A stretch of DNA of 64,000 nt from positions 60,280 to 124,279 of the forward strand of contig NZ_SSMQ01000035.1 in NCBI RefSeq assembly GCF_005144585.1, in the 5' to 3' direction. Positions 1-9,428 of the stretch are shown here, piece by piece; position 1 is the stretch's first letter, and every line of letters begins with the position of its first letter. The notes below the pieces were generated by a model. It was not told the origin of the DNA, made no database searches, and was given only the letters and a program-made list of their open reading frames with translations. This DNA comes from Polyangium fumosum (GTDB lineage: Bacteria > Myxococcota_A > Polyangia > Polyangiales > Polyangiaceae). The position numbers and the translations under genes are program-made.

Positions 1-521
1 ATCGCAACTGGGAGGGCGCGCCGGACACGGAGACGCGCCTCTTCCGCATCTCGATCGACGGCGTGCGCGAGAACGACTCCAAGCTCGCCTGGACCGAGCG
101 GCTCTCGCATGTCCAGAAGAAGGCCAGCGAGGAGCAGGTCCGCACGGACGACATCCGGGATTTCACGCTCGCCATTGCGTTTGGTATCATCCGCCGCACC
201 GAGGGCGTCTACCTGATCGAGGACCCGGACCTCCCGGAGGAGCGCCGCAAGCTCGGCAAATTCCGCGACCAGGCCTTTACGAGTTACAGCGGCCGTATCG
301 ACGCGCAAAAGACCTGGGTGCGTCGCGCGTATGCCGCAGCGCTCCTCCGGATCGAGGAAGACCGCAACCTCGCCGCGCTCGTCTCGCTCGTCGCGGCGCA
401 CGTCGCCGACATCGAGCGCCTGGTCAAGCTCGCCGACGGTGCGGGCGGCAAACCCGAGCTCGACCACCTCGCCCGCGAGCTCGAATGCCTCGCGGGGTTC
501 CGCCGGGAAAAAGGGCTCTGA
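1..521 (+). CDS. Unidentified protein, C-terminal part only (cut by window start)
   Basis: The open frame enters from the left edge (first full codon at base 3) and ends with TGA at 519-521, so about 172 C-terminal residues are visible. They are charged and look mostly helical, with a conserved-looking stretch LAWTERLSHVQKK followed by FTLAIAFGIIRR. No signal peptide or membrane segment lies in the visible part. The gene ends 15 bases before a GTG start of the tubulin-like gene, so the three genes up to 6328 most likely form one operon. It could be the tail of a second tubulin-like or partner protein, but I do not recognise it. Confidence 0.7.
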   Translation, partial: RNWEGAPDTETRLFRISIDGVRENDSKLAWTERLSHVQKKASEEQVRTDDIRDFTLAIAFGIIRRTEGVYLIEDPDLPEERRKLGKFRDQAFTSYSGRIDAQKTWVRRAYAAALLRIEEDRNLAALVSLVAAHVADIERLVKLADGAGGKPELDHLARELECLAGFRREKGL

Positions 522-536
522 GGCCCCGGGGGGCGC

Positions 537-2948
537 GTGCGCGGAATCGACGATCGAACGAGGCGCCCCACGCTGCTCGTCGGCGTGGGCGCCTTCGGCC
601 GTGACGTCGCGCGCGCGGCCCGCGGCGCCTCGCTCGTCGCGCTCGACGTCGCCCTCGGCGCGGACGGCAAAACGGACGGCGCCGCGCTCGATCCTTCCGC
701 GAAAGATCCATATACGCCCGTCGTGAAGCGCGCCGAGGACGCCCTCGCCGCGCTGCTCGACGTCGGCCATTACCTCGGCTCCTCGTCCCCCACGGACCCG
801 CGTGGCCCGCTCTGCGACGTCCTCGTCGTCGCCGACCTCGGCGAGTCGTCCGTCGCGCCCCTCGTCGCGCCCCTCGCCGCCGCGCTCGCCTCGGGCCTGC
901 GCCGCGCCTTTTCGGCCATCCTCCGCTCCGGCGACGGCGCGCTCGTCGTTTGCCCCCTCCTGGTTTGCCCCCGCGCCGGCGATCGAGCCGTCATGGCGCG
1001 CGCCGCCTCGTCCCTCGCCGAGCTGTCCCGCCAAACCTCCTCCTCGGCGCGCGCGCGCCTCGGCGGCCGCGTGTATCTCGTCGAGGACCAGAGCGGCAAA
1101 TACCTCCTCTCCCGCGCCGAGATGGTCCGCTCCTTTGCCGCGTTCCTCTCGACCTTGTGCTTGCCGCCCGTGCGCGACGACGATCGCGGCGTTCGTCGCC
1201 TCGTCGAGGACGACGGGCCGCCGGGCACCTTCGCCACCTTTGCCTGCGCGAGCCTCGTCTTTGATCACGCGGCGCTCTCACGGATCGCTGCTGCGCGCCT
1301 CGGCCGCGAAATCCTCGCGCTCCTCCGCGCGCCCGTGGATCCGGCCGCGCTCGACATTGCCTCGCTCGCCGCGCCGCTCGTCCCCACGCAGAGCCGCCTC
1401 GACACCGAGCTCGGCGAGGCCGAGCCGCTCGCCGAATGGCTCGCGCCGCCGACGATCGACGTCCCCCCGATCGAATGGGACGACGATCCCGAGACGCTCC
1501 TCGAACGCAAATTCGGCTCCCTCTACCGGGCGCGCGCCGAGGCCACGATCGCCGCGTTCCGGGACGAGGTCGAGCGGTTCCGCATGGACAAACTCGCGGC
1601 CGCGCTCGAACAACGCGGCAAGGTCCGCCTCGAAGGCGGCGCGCGCGCCATCGAGACGCGTGTCGCCGAGCTCGTCGCCGAGCGCCCCACGGGCCACGCG
1701 CGGGCGCTCTTGGTTTTACGGGACGCACGCACCCGGGCCAAGGGGTACCTCGACGAGGTCGTCCGCGCGATCGAGGCGCCCGAGCTCTCGCCGCTCCCGG
1801 CCTCGCCGCTCGCGGAAAAACTCGCGGCCCTGGAGGAGGCCATCTCCTACCGCCCGCGCCCGCGCCGCATGGTCGTCCTCGGCGCGGCCCTCGGCCTCGT
1901 CTCCGCGCTCCTCCTCTCGGGCGTGCTCGTCTCTTCCTATCGCGCCCTGCTCGCGCCTTTCCCACCTTTTTTCGACGCCGTCTCGCCTTTGCCGGCCGGC
2001 CGCCTCCGCCCTTTTTTCACCCCGCCCGTCCCGCTCCTCGCCGGCGTCGCCCTCTCGGCCTATTCGACGGGCTATCGGCTCTGGAAGCACCGCAAACGCC
2101 ACCACAACTGGGCCTGCGAAGCCAGGGACGACCTCGCGCAGTCGATCGCGCGGCACATCCGCGAAGACCTCGTCGGCCATTACGAGCGCCGCTTGCATTA
2201 CGCGCGCCTCCTCTGGGTCCAGCGCGTCCTCGCCCACCTCCTCGGCCGCATCGAGCAGGCCCTCGCCGCCCTCGAAGCCACGCGCGCAGCCCTCGCCGCC
2301 GCCGACCGCGCCTTGCACCGCGAAGAACACGAGGGCGAGCGAAACCTCTTTTCCGGGGGCATGCTCGCCTCCTCGGTCTTGCACGCCTCCATCGTCGGCC
2401 CCGACGACGTCGACGCCATTTACGCTGAAATTCGCCCGCCCGAGCCGAGCGCCGCGGCCGAACGCTGGCTCCGCGAGAGCCTCGCCGAGCGCCCCTGGAC
2501 CGAGGCACCGTTCGCGGCGCACGACGACCTCCTCGCCTTTTGCCGCGCCGAGCTCGAATCCTTCGAGAAGACCTCGCCCTTCGAGGAAGGCAAATCCGCG
2601 CTGCACAAGGCTGCCGAAGCCTCGGCCAAGGGCTTCCTCCGCCGCCTCTTCCTCAAGCTCTCGCCCGGCCTCGAGCTCGCCCCGAAATATGCGGCCGAGG
2701 CACCCGCTCCGCTCCGTCTCCTCTTCGCGCCGCCCGAGGCGCGCAAGCTCGTCGACGCCACGCTCGCCGAGGGCGGCTTCGAGGGCGCCTGGGACGTGCG
2801 CGCGCTCTCTCCGGATCCCGGTTCGATCCTGCTCGTCGTCGCGCGCACCGGCCTGCCGCTCGAAGCGCTCGCCCTCGCGCAGCCAGACGATGGGGGTTCC
2901 GCTCGGACGAACCGAGCTGCGCCCCCAAATCCCCCGGAGGAATCGTGA
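537..2948 (+). CDS. Membrane-anchored tubulin-like (Tubulin_2-type) protein
   Basis: 803 residues with a GTG start. The N-terminus has a glycine-rich nucleotide-binding-like loop (LLVGVGAFGRDVARAARG, about residues 13-30), then a segment reading VYLVEDQSGKYLLSRAEMV and a conserved-looking stretch FATFACASLVF...RIAAARLGREIL near residues 225-260; this order recalls the Tubulin_2 family of prokaryotic tubulin/FtsZ relatives. The classical GGGTGSG signature is not present, so the match is distant. Two membrane segments lie at about 445-465 (LGAALGLVSALLLSGVL) and 495-515, followed by a long charged, Ala-rich cytosolic tail. The stop codon overlaps the next gene's GTG start (GTGA), implying translational coupling with the helicase-like protein. 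Role inferred: a nucleotide-dependent membrane scaffold. The family call is by eye only. Confidence 0.5.
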   Translation: MRGIDDRTRRPTLLVGVGAFGRDVARAARGASLVALDVALGADGKTDGAALDPSAKDPYTPVVKRAEDALAALLDVGHYLGSSSPTDPRGPLCDVLVVADLGESSVAPLVAPLAAALASGLRRAFSAILRSGDGALVVCPLLVCPRAGDRAVMARAASSLAELSRQTSSSARARLGGRVYLVEDQSGKYLLSRAEMVRSFAAFLSTLCLPPVRDDDRGVRRLVEDDGPPGTFATFACASLVFDHAALSRIAAARLGREILALLRAPVDPAALDIASLAAPLVPTQSRLDTELGEAEPLAEWLAPPTIDVPPIEWDDDPETLLERKFGSLYRARAEATIAAFRDEVERFRMDKLAAALEQRGKVRLEGGARAIETRVAELVAERPTGHARALLVLRDARTRAKGYLDEVVRAIEAPELSPLPASPLAEKLAALEEAISYRPRPRRMVVLGAALGLVSALLLSGVLVSSYRALLAPFPPFFDAVSPLPAGRLRPFFTPPVPLLAGVALSAYSTGYRLWKHRKRHHNWACEARDDLAQSIARHIREDLVGHYERRLHYARLLWVQRVLAHLLGRIEQALAALEATRAALAAADRALHREEHEGERNLFSGGMLASSVLHASIVGPDDVDAIYAEIRPPEPSAAAERWLRESLAERPWTEAPFAAHDDLLAFCRAELESFEKTSPFEEGKSALHKAAEASAKGFLRRLFLKLSPGLELAPKYAAEAPAPLRLLFAPPEARKLVDATLAEGGFEGAWDVRALSPDPGSILLVVARTGLPLEALALAQPDDGGSARTNRAAPPNPPEES

Positions 2949-5900
2949 TCGACGCGCTCCTCACGCTCCTCGGCGAATTGTCGCGCCTCGCCCAGGCCAA
3001 ACCCATTCGCACGAGCCTCGGCGGCATGGCCGTCGCCCTCGCGATCCTCCTTTACCTCGGTGCCCTCGCCAAAGCTCGCTTCGAGCTCCGCGCCGTCCGC
3101 GTCTCCACCGGCCCTCTTTTTGCGCTCGCCGGCCTCGTCGTCCTCGCGCTCTCGCTCGTCGTGGCGCTCGTCGACGCCCTGCTCGCCCATTACGACATGC
3201 TCCTCATCGAGGAGCGCGTGCTTTTGCTCCTCGCGCCGGGGGAGGGGTGGGAAGCTTATGAGGCCTTGCGCCGGATCCTCGCCCTCGCCGCGGGTGGGCG
3301 ATTCATGCTCCCCGGCCCCGTGCATGTGCCGCTCGCCTTGCTCCTCGGCGCCGTGGTGTACCTCGGCCTCGTGTTCTGGGCCGCGCGCACGCTCGAAGAG
3401 CTCGGCTCGCTCGAACAGAAGCCCGACGACGTCCTCGCGCGCGAGCGGCTCGAACAGCAAAAAGCCATCGCCAAGGCCCTGGCCGAGGGGCGGCCGCTCC
3501 CGGTCAAACCCGTCGAGAGCGCGCCGCTCGCCGACGATCGCTTCGGCCGCGTCTTCAAGCTCCTCGGCCACTGGACGAGCGTCGAATACGTCGAGGCGCG
3601 TTTCGTGCGCTGGCAAGGCCCGCTCGTGTGGGCCCTTTCCGGCCTCGCCGCGCTCGCCCTCCCGGCTGCGCTCGCGGGGCATTTCCCAGCCCCGCTCTGG
3701 GTCGGCGCTGCGATTGCGCTCGACGGCCTGCGCAGAAACCTCGCGACCCGCACGAAGAGCCCCGACCCGCCCGAGGCGGAGAAAAAGGAAGAACCGCCCG
3801 CGCCGAAGCCCGAGCTCCGCCCGCTCGTCGAGGCCATTCATGCGGCCCAGGGCCCCTTGCTCCTTCCCCCCGAGACGCCCGGCGTCGAGCCCGCCCGTAT
3901 CTCGCCCGGGACCGATTTACGCGCCAAACGTCTGCTCGACGATCTCTCGCGCGAGCTCGGCGCCGCAAAGGGGCTTTACGTCCACCAGGGCCTCGCGTGC
4001 GACGCCTTCGAGGATCGGAAGAACATCCTCCTCTGCACGCCGCCGCTCTCGGGAAAAACCACGACCCTCGACCTGCTCCTGTTTTACGCGCTCCTCGTCG
4101 AGGCCGAGAACGTCCTTTGGCTCGCGCCCTCCGCCGCCGCCGCGCGCGTGGCCGAGCGGCGTGTCCTCGCGCGGGCCGAGGCCTTGCGCTGGAAATGGAA
4201 CGTCCACGCCGCGAACATCGCGTCCGGCGCGGGCGCGGCCGATCCCACGCACGCATCACCGTCGCTCGTCTTCGCCGACCCCGAGGGCGTGCACCGCGAG
4301 CTTTGCGGCCGACAGAAGGAATGGTCCGCGTTCCTCGGCGGCCTCGGCCTCGTCATCCTTCCGGACCTCGAAGAATGGCACGGCGCCCCCGGCGCGCACC
4401 TCGCCTTGCTCCTCCGCCGCCTCCGCCGCGCCGCCTCGCGCGCCTCCTCTCGCACCTTCGAGCGAGGCGAGCGGATTCGTTTCCTTTGCACGGCCGATCC
4501 ATCCTTTCGCGACCTCGGCCAGCTCGGCGAGCGCCTCGTCGGCCGCCCCATGCTCGTGCTCGGCCCCGAGGTCGACGGCGCGCCGCGTCCGCCGATCGTC
4601 TCGTATTTCCTCCCCCCGCGCCCGCGCGCCCAGGCCGATGTCCATCCCGCCGTGCGCGCGCTCGGCGAATCCCTCGCGCAGGGTTTTTCCGCGGAGCTCT
4701 TCGGGTATGACGACGTCCTCTCGCGGGCCGACGTCGCGCGGGCAAACGAATGGACCCTCGGCCGCGACGTCGCGACCCGCGGCCGCGCCTTCGCCGAAGA
4801 ACGCCACGAGCTCTCGCGCGCCCTCTCCGAGGCCGAAGTCGTCATCGCCCGCGTCCGCGCCGCGACCTACGGAAAGAGCCCGATCCTCGCCGCCCACGTC
4901 GGCTTTCGCGCCGCCACCGTGCCCGAAGCGCGCGTCGCCGCCCTCGGCGCCGGCGAGCGTGTCGGCAAGGCCATCGCGCCTCCGAAGCCCGAGCCCAAAG
5001 AGGTTTCGCCGGCAGAGCCGGAAACCCAGCAATCACCTGGCGAGCTTCAGGCCGACGCCATCGCGCAGGCGGATCTCGAACGGAAAGTCCTCGTCCTCTG
5101 GCAGCCCGATCCCGACCCGTTCTCCTCGCTCCTCGCGGCCGAGCGCCCGCTCTTCCGCCACCCCGACCTCGACCTCGGCTGCGCGCTCGTCGTGGATCCG
5201 CTCGCTGAGGCCATTCAACGCGCGCACCTCCGGGCGGCGCTCGTCGAGGCCTCGTGGACCGAAGACGAGCTCGCCGCGGACTTCTCGCGCCCCCTCGTGC
5301 AACATGAGCTTTCCCCCGCGGAAGGCACCTCCATGGAGGCCACGCGCCTCGCGCGGACCGCGCATACCGTCCTCGATCCGGAGACCGGCGAGCGCCGCGA
5401 GGTCCTCCGGATCTCCGCGGCCGGCGAGGCGCACCCGGCCCTTTGCTTCGACGTCGCGGCCGAGCCTGCGCGGCTCGTCGATCGCCACACGGGCGAGGTC
5501 CTCTACGGCGTCGAGCGCGCGCGTATGCTCTCGGCCGCGTATCCCGGCCGTATCTTCGTTTTTCGCGGCGGCCGGTACGTGGTCAAACCCGCCTCCGAGC
5601 AGGACGGCCTCGCTGCCGGCCGCGTCGCGTGCGAGCGCGAAGAGCGTTTGCTCGTCACGAGCCCCATTCGTGAGGTCTCCGTCACGCCGATCGAGCGCCG
5701 CAAAGAAGCGTCGTCGAAGGAGGGTAGGGAAGGGGAGCGCGCCGAGCGCCGCGCCGAGCCGCTCCGATCGCTCGGCGGCGCGCAATTCGTCTTCGAGCGC
5801 AGGCTCGTCGAGGTCGAGGAGCAGAGCCTCGGCCTGCGCCGCCACGGCCCCGACGGAAAGCCGCGCGACGTGACCCTCTACGCCGAGCCGCTCGTGCATC

Positions 5901-6328
5901 GTTATGCCACGAAGGCCGCGGTCCTCGCCCTGCCCGAGACCTCGTTCGGTGCGATCGGCGAGGGCACGCTCCACGCGCTCGTGCACCTCTTCCGCGTCAC
6001 CTTGCCCGCGTTCGTGTGGTGCCGCGAGGAGGACCTGCTCATCGTGCGCGCTGCGCGTTTCGGCGCCGCCGCGACCCCTGCGATCGCATTCGTCGACGCG
6101 CATCCGGGCGGCGTGGGTTTCTCCGAGGCGGTGACGCTCGATGTCCTGCGCGTGGTCGCCGGGTTTTCCCTGGCGATCGTCGAGCGATGCCCCGCGCGCT
6201 GCGCCGCGCCGGAAGGGTGCCCCTCGTGCCTGCAAATCCCGCAATGCCACGCGGCGCCGGGGGACGAGACGAAGCTCGACAAGCGGGGGGTGCGGGAGCT
6301 GCTCGGAAAGATCCTCGGCCGGGGCTAG
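2945..6328 (+). CDS. Membrane-anchored YprA/Hrq1-like (DUF1998) helicase-related ATPase
   Basis: 1127 residues from a GTG start at 2945, chosen because GGAGG lies at 2936-2940 and the start overlaps the upstream stop. Four or five membrane segments occupy roughly residues 25-250. A SF2-type ATP site follows: TPPLSGKTTT with Lys371, a motif II variant LPDLEEW in place of DEAD/DEAH, and LCTADPS as motif III. The stretch AHLRAALVEASWTEDELAADF resembles the HL-CAA-E-PLT segment of YprA (MrfA)/Hrq1 helicases, and the C-terminus carries the DUF1998 cysteine cluster (CPARC...GCPSC...C) and LDKRGVRELL. The QxxGRAGR motif VI is not visible, so the motor may be degenerate. A membrane anchor is unusual for this family. 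Known relatives act in DNA repair or, as DrmA, in DISARM defence; the role here with the tubulin-like partner is unknown. Confidence 0.6.
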   Translation: MIDALLTLLGELSRLAQAKPIRTSLGGMAVALAILLYLGALAKARFELRAVRVSTGPLFALAGLVVLALSLVVALVDALLAHYDMLLIEERVLLLLAPGEGWEAYEALRRILALAAGGRFMLPGPVHVPLALLLGAVVYLGLVFWAARTLEELGSLEQKPDDVLARERLEQQKAIAKALAEGRPLPVKPVESAPLADDRFGRVFKLLGHWTSVEYVEARFVRWQGPLVWALSGLAALALPAALAGHFPAPLWVGAAIALDGLRRNLATRTKSPDPPEAEKKEEPPAPKPELRPLVEAIHAAQGPLLLPPETPGVEPARISPGTDLRAKRLLDDLSRELGAAKGLYVHQGLACDAFEDRKNILLCTPPLSGKTTTLDLLLFYALLVEAENVLWLAPSAAAARVAERRVLARAEALRWKWNVHAANIASGAGAADPTHASPSLVFADPEGVHRELCGRQKEWSAFLGGLGLVILPDLEEWHGAPGAHLALLLRRLRRAASRASSRTFERGERIRFLCTADPSFRDLGQLGERLVGRPMLVLGPEVDGAPRPPIVSYFLPPRPRAQADVHPAVRALGESLAQGFSAELFGYDDVLSRADVARANEWTLGRDVATRGRAFAEERHELSRALSEAEVVIARVRAATYGKSPILAAHVGFRAATVPEARVAALGAGERVGKAIAPPKPEPKEVSPAEPETQQSPGELQADAIAQADLERKVLVLWQPDPDPFSSLLAAERPLFRHPDLDLGCALVVDPLAEAIQRAHLRAALVEASWTEDELAADFSRPLVQHELSPAEGTSMEATRLARTAHTVLDPETGERREVLRISAAGEAHPALCFDVAAEPARLVDRHTGEVLYGVERARMLSAAYPGRIFVFRGGRYVVKPASEQDGLAAGRVACEREERLLVTSPIREVSVTPIERRKEASSKEGREGERAERRAEPLRSLGGAQFVFERRLVEVEEQSLGLRRHGPDGKPRDVTLYAEPLVHRYATKAAVLALPETSFGAIGEGTLHALVHLFRVTLPAFVWCREEDLLIVRAARFGAAATPAIAFVDAHPGGVGFSEAVTLDVLRVVAGFSLAIVERCPARCAAPEGCPSCLQIPQCHAAPGDETKLDKRGVRELLGKILGRG

Positions 6329-6356
6329 CGCCTTTCGGGTATCCTCGCGCCCCTCG

Positions 6357-8840
6357 ATGCGTTTCTCCTCCCCGTTCGTCCTCGCGTTCACTGCGCTCGC
6401 CGCCTCCTGCGCCGCCGCGCCCACCGGCCCCACGGGCGGCGCTGCCTCGGATCCTCCCGAGGAGCCGCCCGCGCCCGTCGTCCCGCGCGAGGTCCCCGTC
6501 GAACCGCCGAGCGGCGCGCTCGGCACAGCCGCGCCCGTCGTGTCGCGCGAAGCCGTCCCGCTCAAAGGGTTGCGGGTCGACGCCCGCCCGGGCGATTTCG
6601 TCCTCTCGCACGCGGGCCGCGTCGCCGTCGTCTCCGCGCGCGGCCACCTCGTCGATTATGGCCCCGAAGGCGGCGCGGATGGAATGGTCTCCCTGCAATC
6701 CATTCTCCAGATCGGCCTCGGCGTCGCGGCCACCGACGTCGTCCGCGTGGAGCTCGTCGGCGAAAAGAAAAATGTCGTCCGCGTCGATCGCGCTGTGCGT
6801 GGACAGCCCCTCTCGCACGTGAGTTTTTATTTCTTCGGCCCGGGGGATGCGCTCTGGATCGAGAGCGTCGCCGTCGCCGCGCCCGAGATCGAGCCCGTCG
6901 ATCCGGGCCCCGTCGGCGCCGCCAAGCGTCTCCCCGCGCTCGCCGTCACCCTCGGCGAGAACATTCATTGGGGCAACGTGCCCACCTGGGTCGAGGGCGC
7001 CGGCCCCGTCGCCAGCGCCCTGCATCTGCGGACCGAGTTCGTCGCCCGCCACAGCCTCGGCACCGCGTACGCCTTGTGCTCCGCGGAGGGCCCGCTCCTC
7101 GCCCGCTTCGGCTCGCCCGAATACGGGTTTTTCGAGGCCGCCTTCACCGGCGAGCGGGTCGTCCCCGTCGTCCACGCCGGCGCCTCCGAGCGACGCCGCG
7201 TCGCCGTCACCCTGAGCGACCGCTCCTCCGGCGACGCCGCGCTCGCTTTGCCCTGCCGCGCGCCCGCCGCCCGCCGCCGCGTCTCCCTTCCCACGATCCC
7301 CGTGCGCGGCGCCCGCGTCGAGCTCGCCCGCTGCGACGCGGCCGGTCGCCGCCGCGTGTATGCCGAGCTCGCCGCCGACGAGCGCATGTTTGGCAAGACA
7401 GACCGCGCGGTCGACCTGCCCGAGGGCTGCATCGACGCCCGCCTCGTCGCGCCGGGCCACGCTCCGGGCCCGTGGATTCGCGTCGAATCCATCGCCGCCG
7501 AGGTGGCTCGCGCCAAACCCTCCGCCGGGCGTCTCCGGATTGCCGCGACCGAAGGGGGTAAACCCATCCCTGCGCGGCTCCTCGTGCGCGGAAAGGAAGG
7601 CACCCCCGATCCCGACTGGGGCGACGAGCCCCTCGCCGGCGCGGCCCTCAACGTCGTGTACCTCGACCGCGGCGAGCGTGACCTCTTCCTCCCGCCCGGC
7701 AAATACCACGTCGCCCTCACGCGCGGCTTTTCGTACACGGCCCACGAGGAGGACATCGAGGTGGCCGCGGGCCGCGACGTCTCCGTCCGCGCGAAGCTCG
7801 AACGTGTCGTTGATACAAAGGGGTTCGTCTCGGCGGACCTGCACCTCCACGCCGAGCCTTCCCCCGACGCCCCCGCGCCGCTCGCCGAGCGCGTGCGCAG
7901 CCTCGTCTCCGTGGGCGTCGACGTCGCGGTGGCGACCGATCACAACGCCGTCACCGATTACGGCCCCACGATCCGCGAGATGGGCCTCGCCGGGGATCTC
8001 ATGAGCATCGTCGGCGACGAGGTCACCTCATCCGCCTGGGGTCATTTCAACGTCTTCCCGCTCCTCCCCGCATCCATGCCGCTCCCTTGGATCGGCGTCC
8101 TGCCGGCCGAGATCTTCGCCGCCGCGCGGGCGCAAAAACCGTATGGCACGAGCACGCTCCTCCAGGTGAACCACCCGCGCTGGGGCGGCATCGGTTATTT
8201 CGAGCTCCTCCGCCTCGACACGGACGACCTCAAGGGCTCACTCGACCGCTCCCCGATCGCCGACATGGGCTTTGATCTGCTCGAAGTCTACAACGGCGAC
8301 CATTCTCGTTACATCGCCGGCGTGGAGCCGGTCCTGCGCGACTGGTATGTGCTGCTCGACGCCGGCTTCCGCGTCGTCGGCACGGGCAACTCCGATTCGC
8401 ACAAGCTCGTCTATCACGAGGCGGGTTTGCCCCGGAACATGGTGTTCGTCGGGAACGACGGAAAAGCCCCGGTCTCGGAGGCGGCCTTCGTGGACGCGCT
8501 GCGGAAGGGAAATGTCAGCGTCTCGGGAGGGCCCTTCGTCCGGATCGAGGTCGGCGGAAAAGCAATGGGCGAGACGATCGCGCCGGGCGAGGCCGAGGTC
8601 GTCGTACGCGTCGACGCGCCGCCGTGGATCGAGGTCGATCGGATCGAGCTCGTCAAGCGCGGAAAAACCCTGCGGACCTTCCCGGTCGCCGGCCGCAAGG
8701 GCCCGATCGAGCAACGCAGCCGCGAGACGTTCGAGAAGGGCGACTGGATCCTCGCCATCGCGCGCGGCAACAAGCCCATGGACGCCTACGTGCCCGGCGT
8801 CCCGCCGCTCTCGTTCACGAACCCCGTCTTCGTGCGTTGA
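6357..8840 (+). CDS. Exported CehA/McbA-type PHP-domain metallohydrolase
   Basis: 827 residues. The ATG at 6357 is preferred over upstream in-frame starts because it begins a secretion signal (MRFSSPFVLAFTALAASC), probably lipoprotein-like although the residue at -3 is Ala rather than Leu. A TATCCT hexamer lies at 6340-6345. The first 480 residues are beta-rich and unassigned. The catalytic part starts near residue 494 with DLHLH, followed by ATDHN, IVGDEVTS, GHFNVFP and GTGNSDSHKL, the metal-ligand pattern of the PHP superfamily as in CehA/McbA hydrolases. Substrate unknown; CehA-like proteins include carbamate and phosphate ester hydrolases. The gene stands alone, 28 bases after the helicase-like gene. 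Confidence 0.75.
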   Translation: MRFSSPFVLAFTALAASCAAAPTGPTGGAASDPPEEPPAPVVPREVPVEPPSGALGTAAPVVSREAVPLKGLRVDARPGDFVLSHAGRVAVVSARGHLVDYGPEGGADGMVSLQSILQIGLGVAATDVVRVELVGEKKNVVRVDRAVRGQPLSHVSFYFFGPGDALWIESVAVAAPEIEPVDPGPVGAAKRLPALAVTLGENIHWGNVPTWVEGAGPVASALHLRTEFVARHSLGTAYALCSAEGPLLARFGSPEYGFFEAAFTGERVVPVVHAGASERRRVAVTLSDRSSGDAALALPCRAPAARRRVSLPTIPVRGARVELARCDAAGRRRVYAELAADERMFGKTDRAVDLPEGCIDARLVAPGHAPGPWIRVESIAAEVARAKPSAGRLRIAATEGGKPIPARLLVRGKEGTPDPDWGDEPLAGAALNVVYLDRGERDLFLPPGKYHVALTRGFSYTAHEEDIEVAAGRDVSVRAKLERVVDTKGFVSADLHLHAEPSPDAPAPLAERVRSLVSVGVDVAVATDHNAVTDYGPTIREMGLAGDLMSIVGDEVTSSAWGHFNVFPLLPASMPLPWIGVLPAEIFAAARAQKPYGTSTLLQVNHPRWGGIGYFELLRLDTDDLKGSLDRSPIADMGFDLLEVYNGDHSRYIAGVEPVLRDWYVLLDAGFRVVGTGNSDSHKLVYHEAGLPRNMVFVGNDGKAPVSEAAFVDALRKGNVSVSGGPFVRIEVGGKAMGETIAPGEAEVVVRVDAPPWIEVDRIELVKRGKTLRTFPVAGRKGPIEQRSRETFEKGDWILAIARGNKPMDAYVPGVPPLSFTNPVFVR

Positions 8841-8850
8841 GGAAAAACCC

Positions 8851-9345
8851 TCAGCGCGCGGGCGCGCTCGGGCACGCGAGGGCGGCCTTCGCTTGCCGCG
8901 CGTAACGCTCCTCCACCGCGCGCTTCAGGATGGGCTCGTCGACGAACGGGAGCTCGCCGTCCTTGCGCCACCCTTCGAGCACGCGCGTCGTGGCCGCCTG
9001 GCAGGGCATCTCCTGCCGGATCGCCCGGCAGATCAGCGCCTCCAGGCTCCTCGCGTCGCGCACCGTGCAGGCCTTCGTGTCCTCGCAGTCCTTCGCCGCG
9101 TCCTCGCCGCAGGGCCGGCAGTCAAAGGCGTCGAGGTGCTCCTTGGAGGTCAAAGGACACGCCGCGAGATCCTCGCAGGCCTCCGTGGTGCAGGCGGGCA
9201 GCTCGGGGACGGCCGGCGTCTTCGGCGTCTCGCGCGGGGCGCTCGCTCCGCTGCCCCCGCACGAGACGGCGAGCCCCGCGAGAGCCAAACCCATGACGCA
9301 CCACGCACCCAACCGCCCGAACGCTCGTTTGCCGCCGCGCCGCAT
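8851..9345 (-). CDS. Small cysteine-rich lipoprotein
   Basis: 164 residues with a signal sequence ending in a lipobox-like LAVSC near residue 29, so probably anchored in a membrane on the outer side of the cytoplasm. The mature part is rich in Cys, with pairs such as CTTEACEDLAAC and CRPCGEDAAKDC that suggest disulfide-bonded repeats. It is convergent with the CehA-type gene, leaving only ten bases between stop codons. No function recognised. A TAGCCT hexamer sits 7 bases before the start (9353-9358) and no Shine-Dalgarno is visible, so the transcript may be leaderless. Confidence 0.7.
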   Translation of the reverse strand: MRRGGKRAFGRLGAWCVMGLALAGLAVSCGGSGASAPRETPKTPAVPELPACTTEACEDLAACPLTSKEHLDAFDCRPCGEDAAKDCEDTKACTVRDARSLEALICRAIRQEMPCQAATTRVLEGWRKDGELPFVDEPILKRAVEERYARQAKAALACPSAPAR

Positions 9346-9352
9346 CGCCGCG

Positions 9353-9358
9353 AGGCTA
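9353..9358 (-). promoter_or_regulatory. Candidate -10 element (TAGCCT) of a leaderless transcript
   Basis: On the minus strand TAGCCT ends 7 bases before the ATG at 9345, matching TANNNT at the distance expected if transcription begins at or next to the start codon. No -35 consensus is seen. Confidence 0.35.
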
Positions 9359-9428
9359 TCGCAGGGCCGGGCTCGAAGGGAAGGCTCGGCTCGTGTTTGT
9401 CGGCTTGTCGTCGGGCCGCGTTCGTTTT

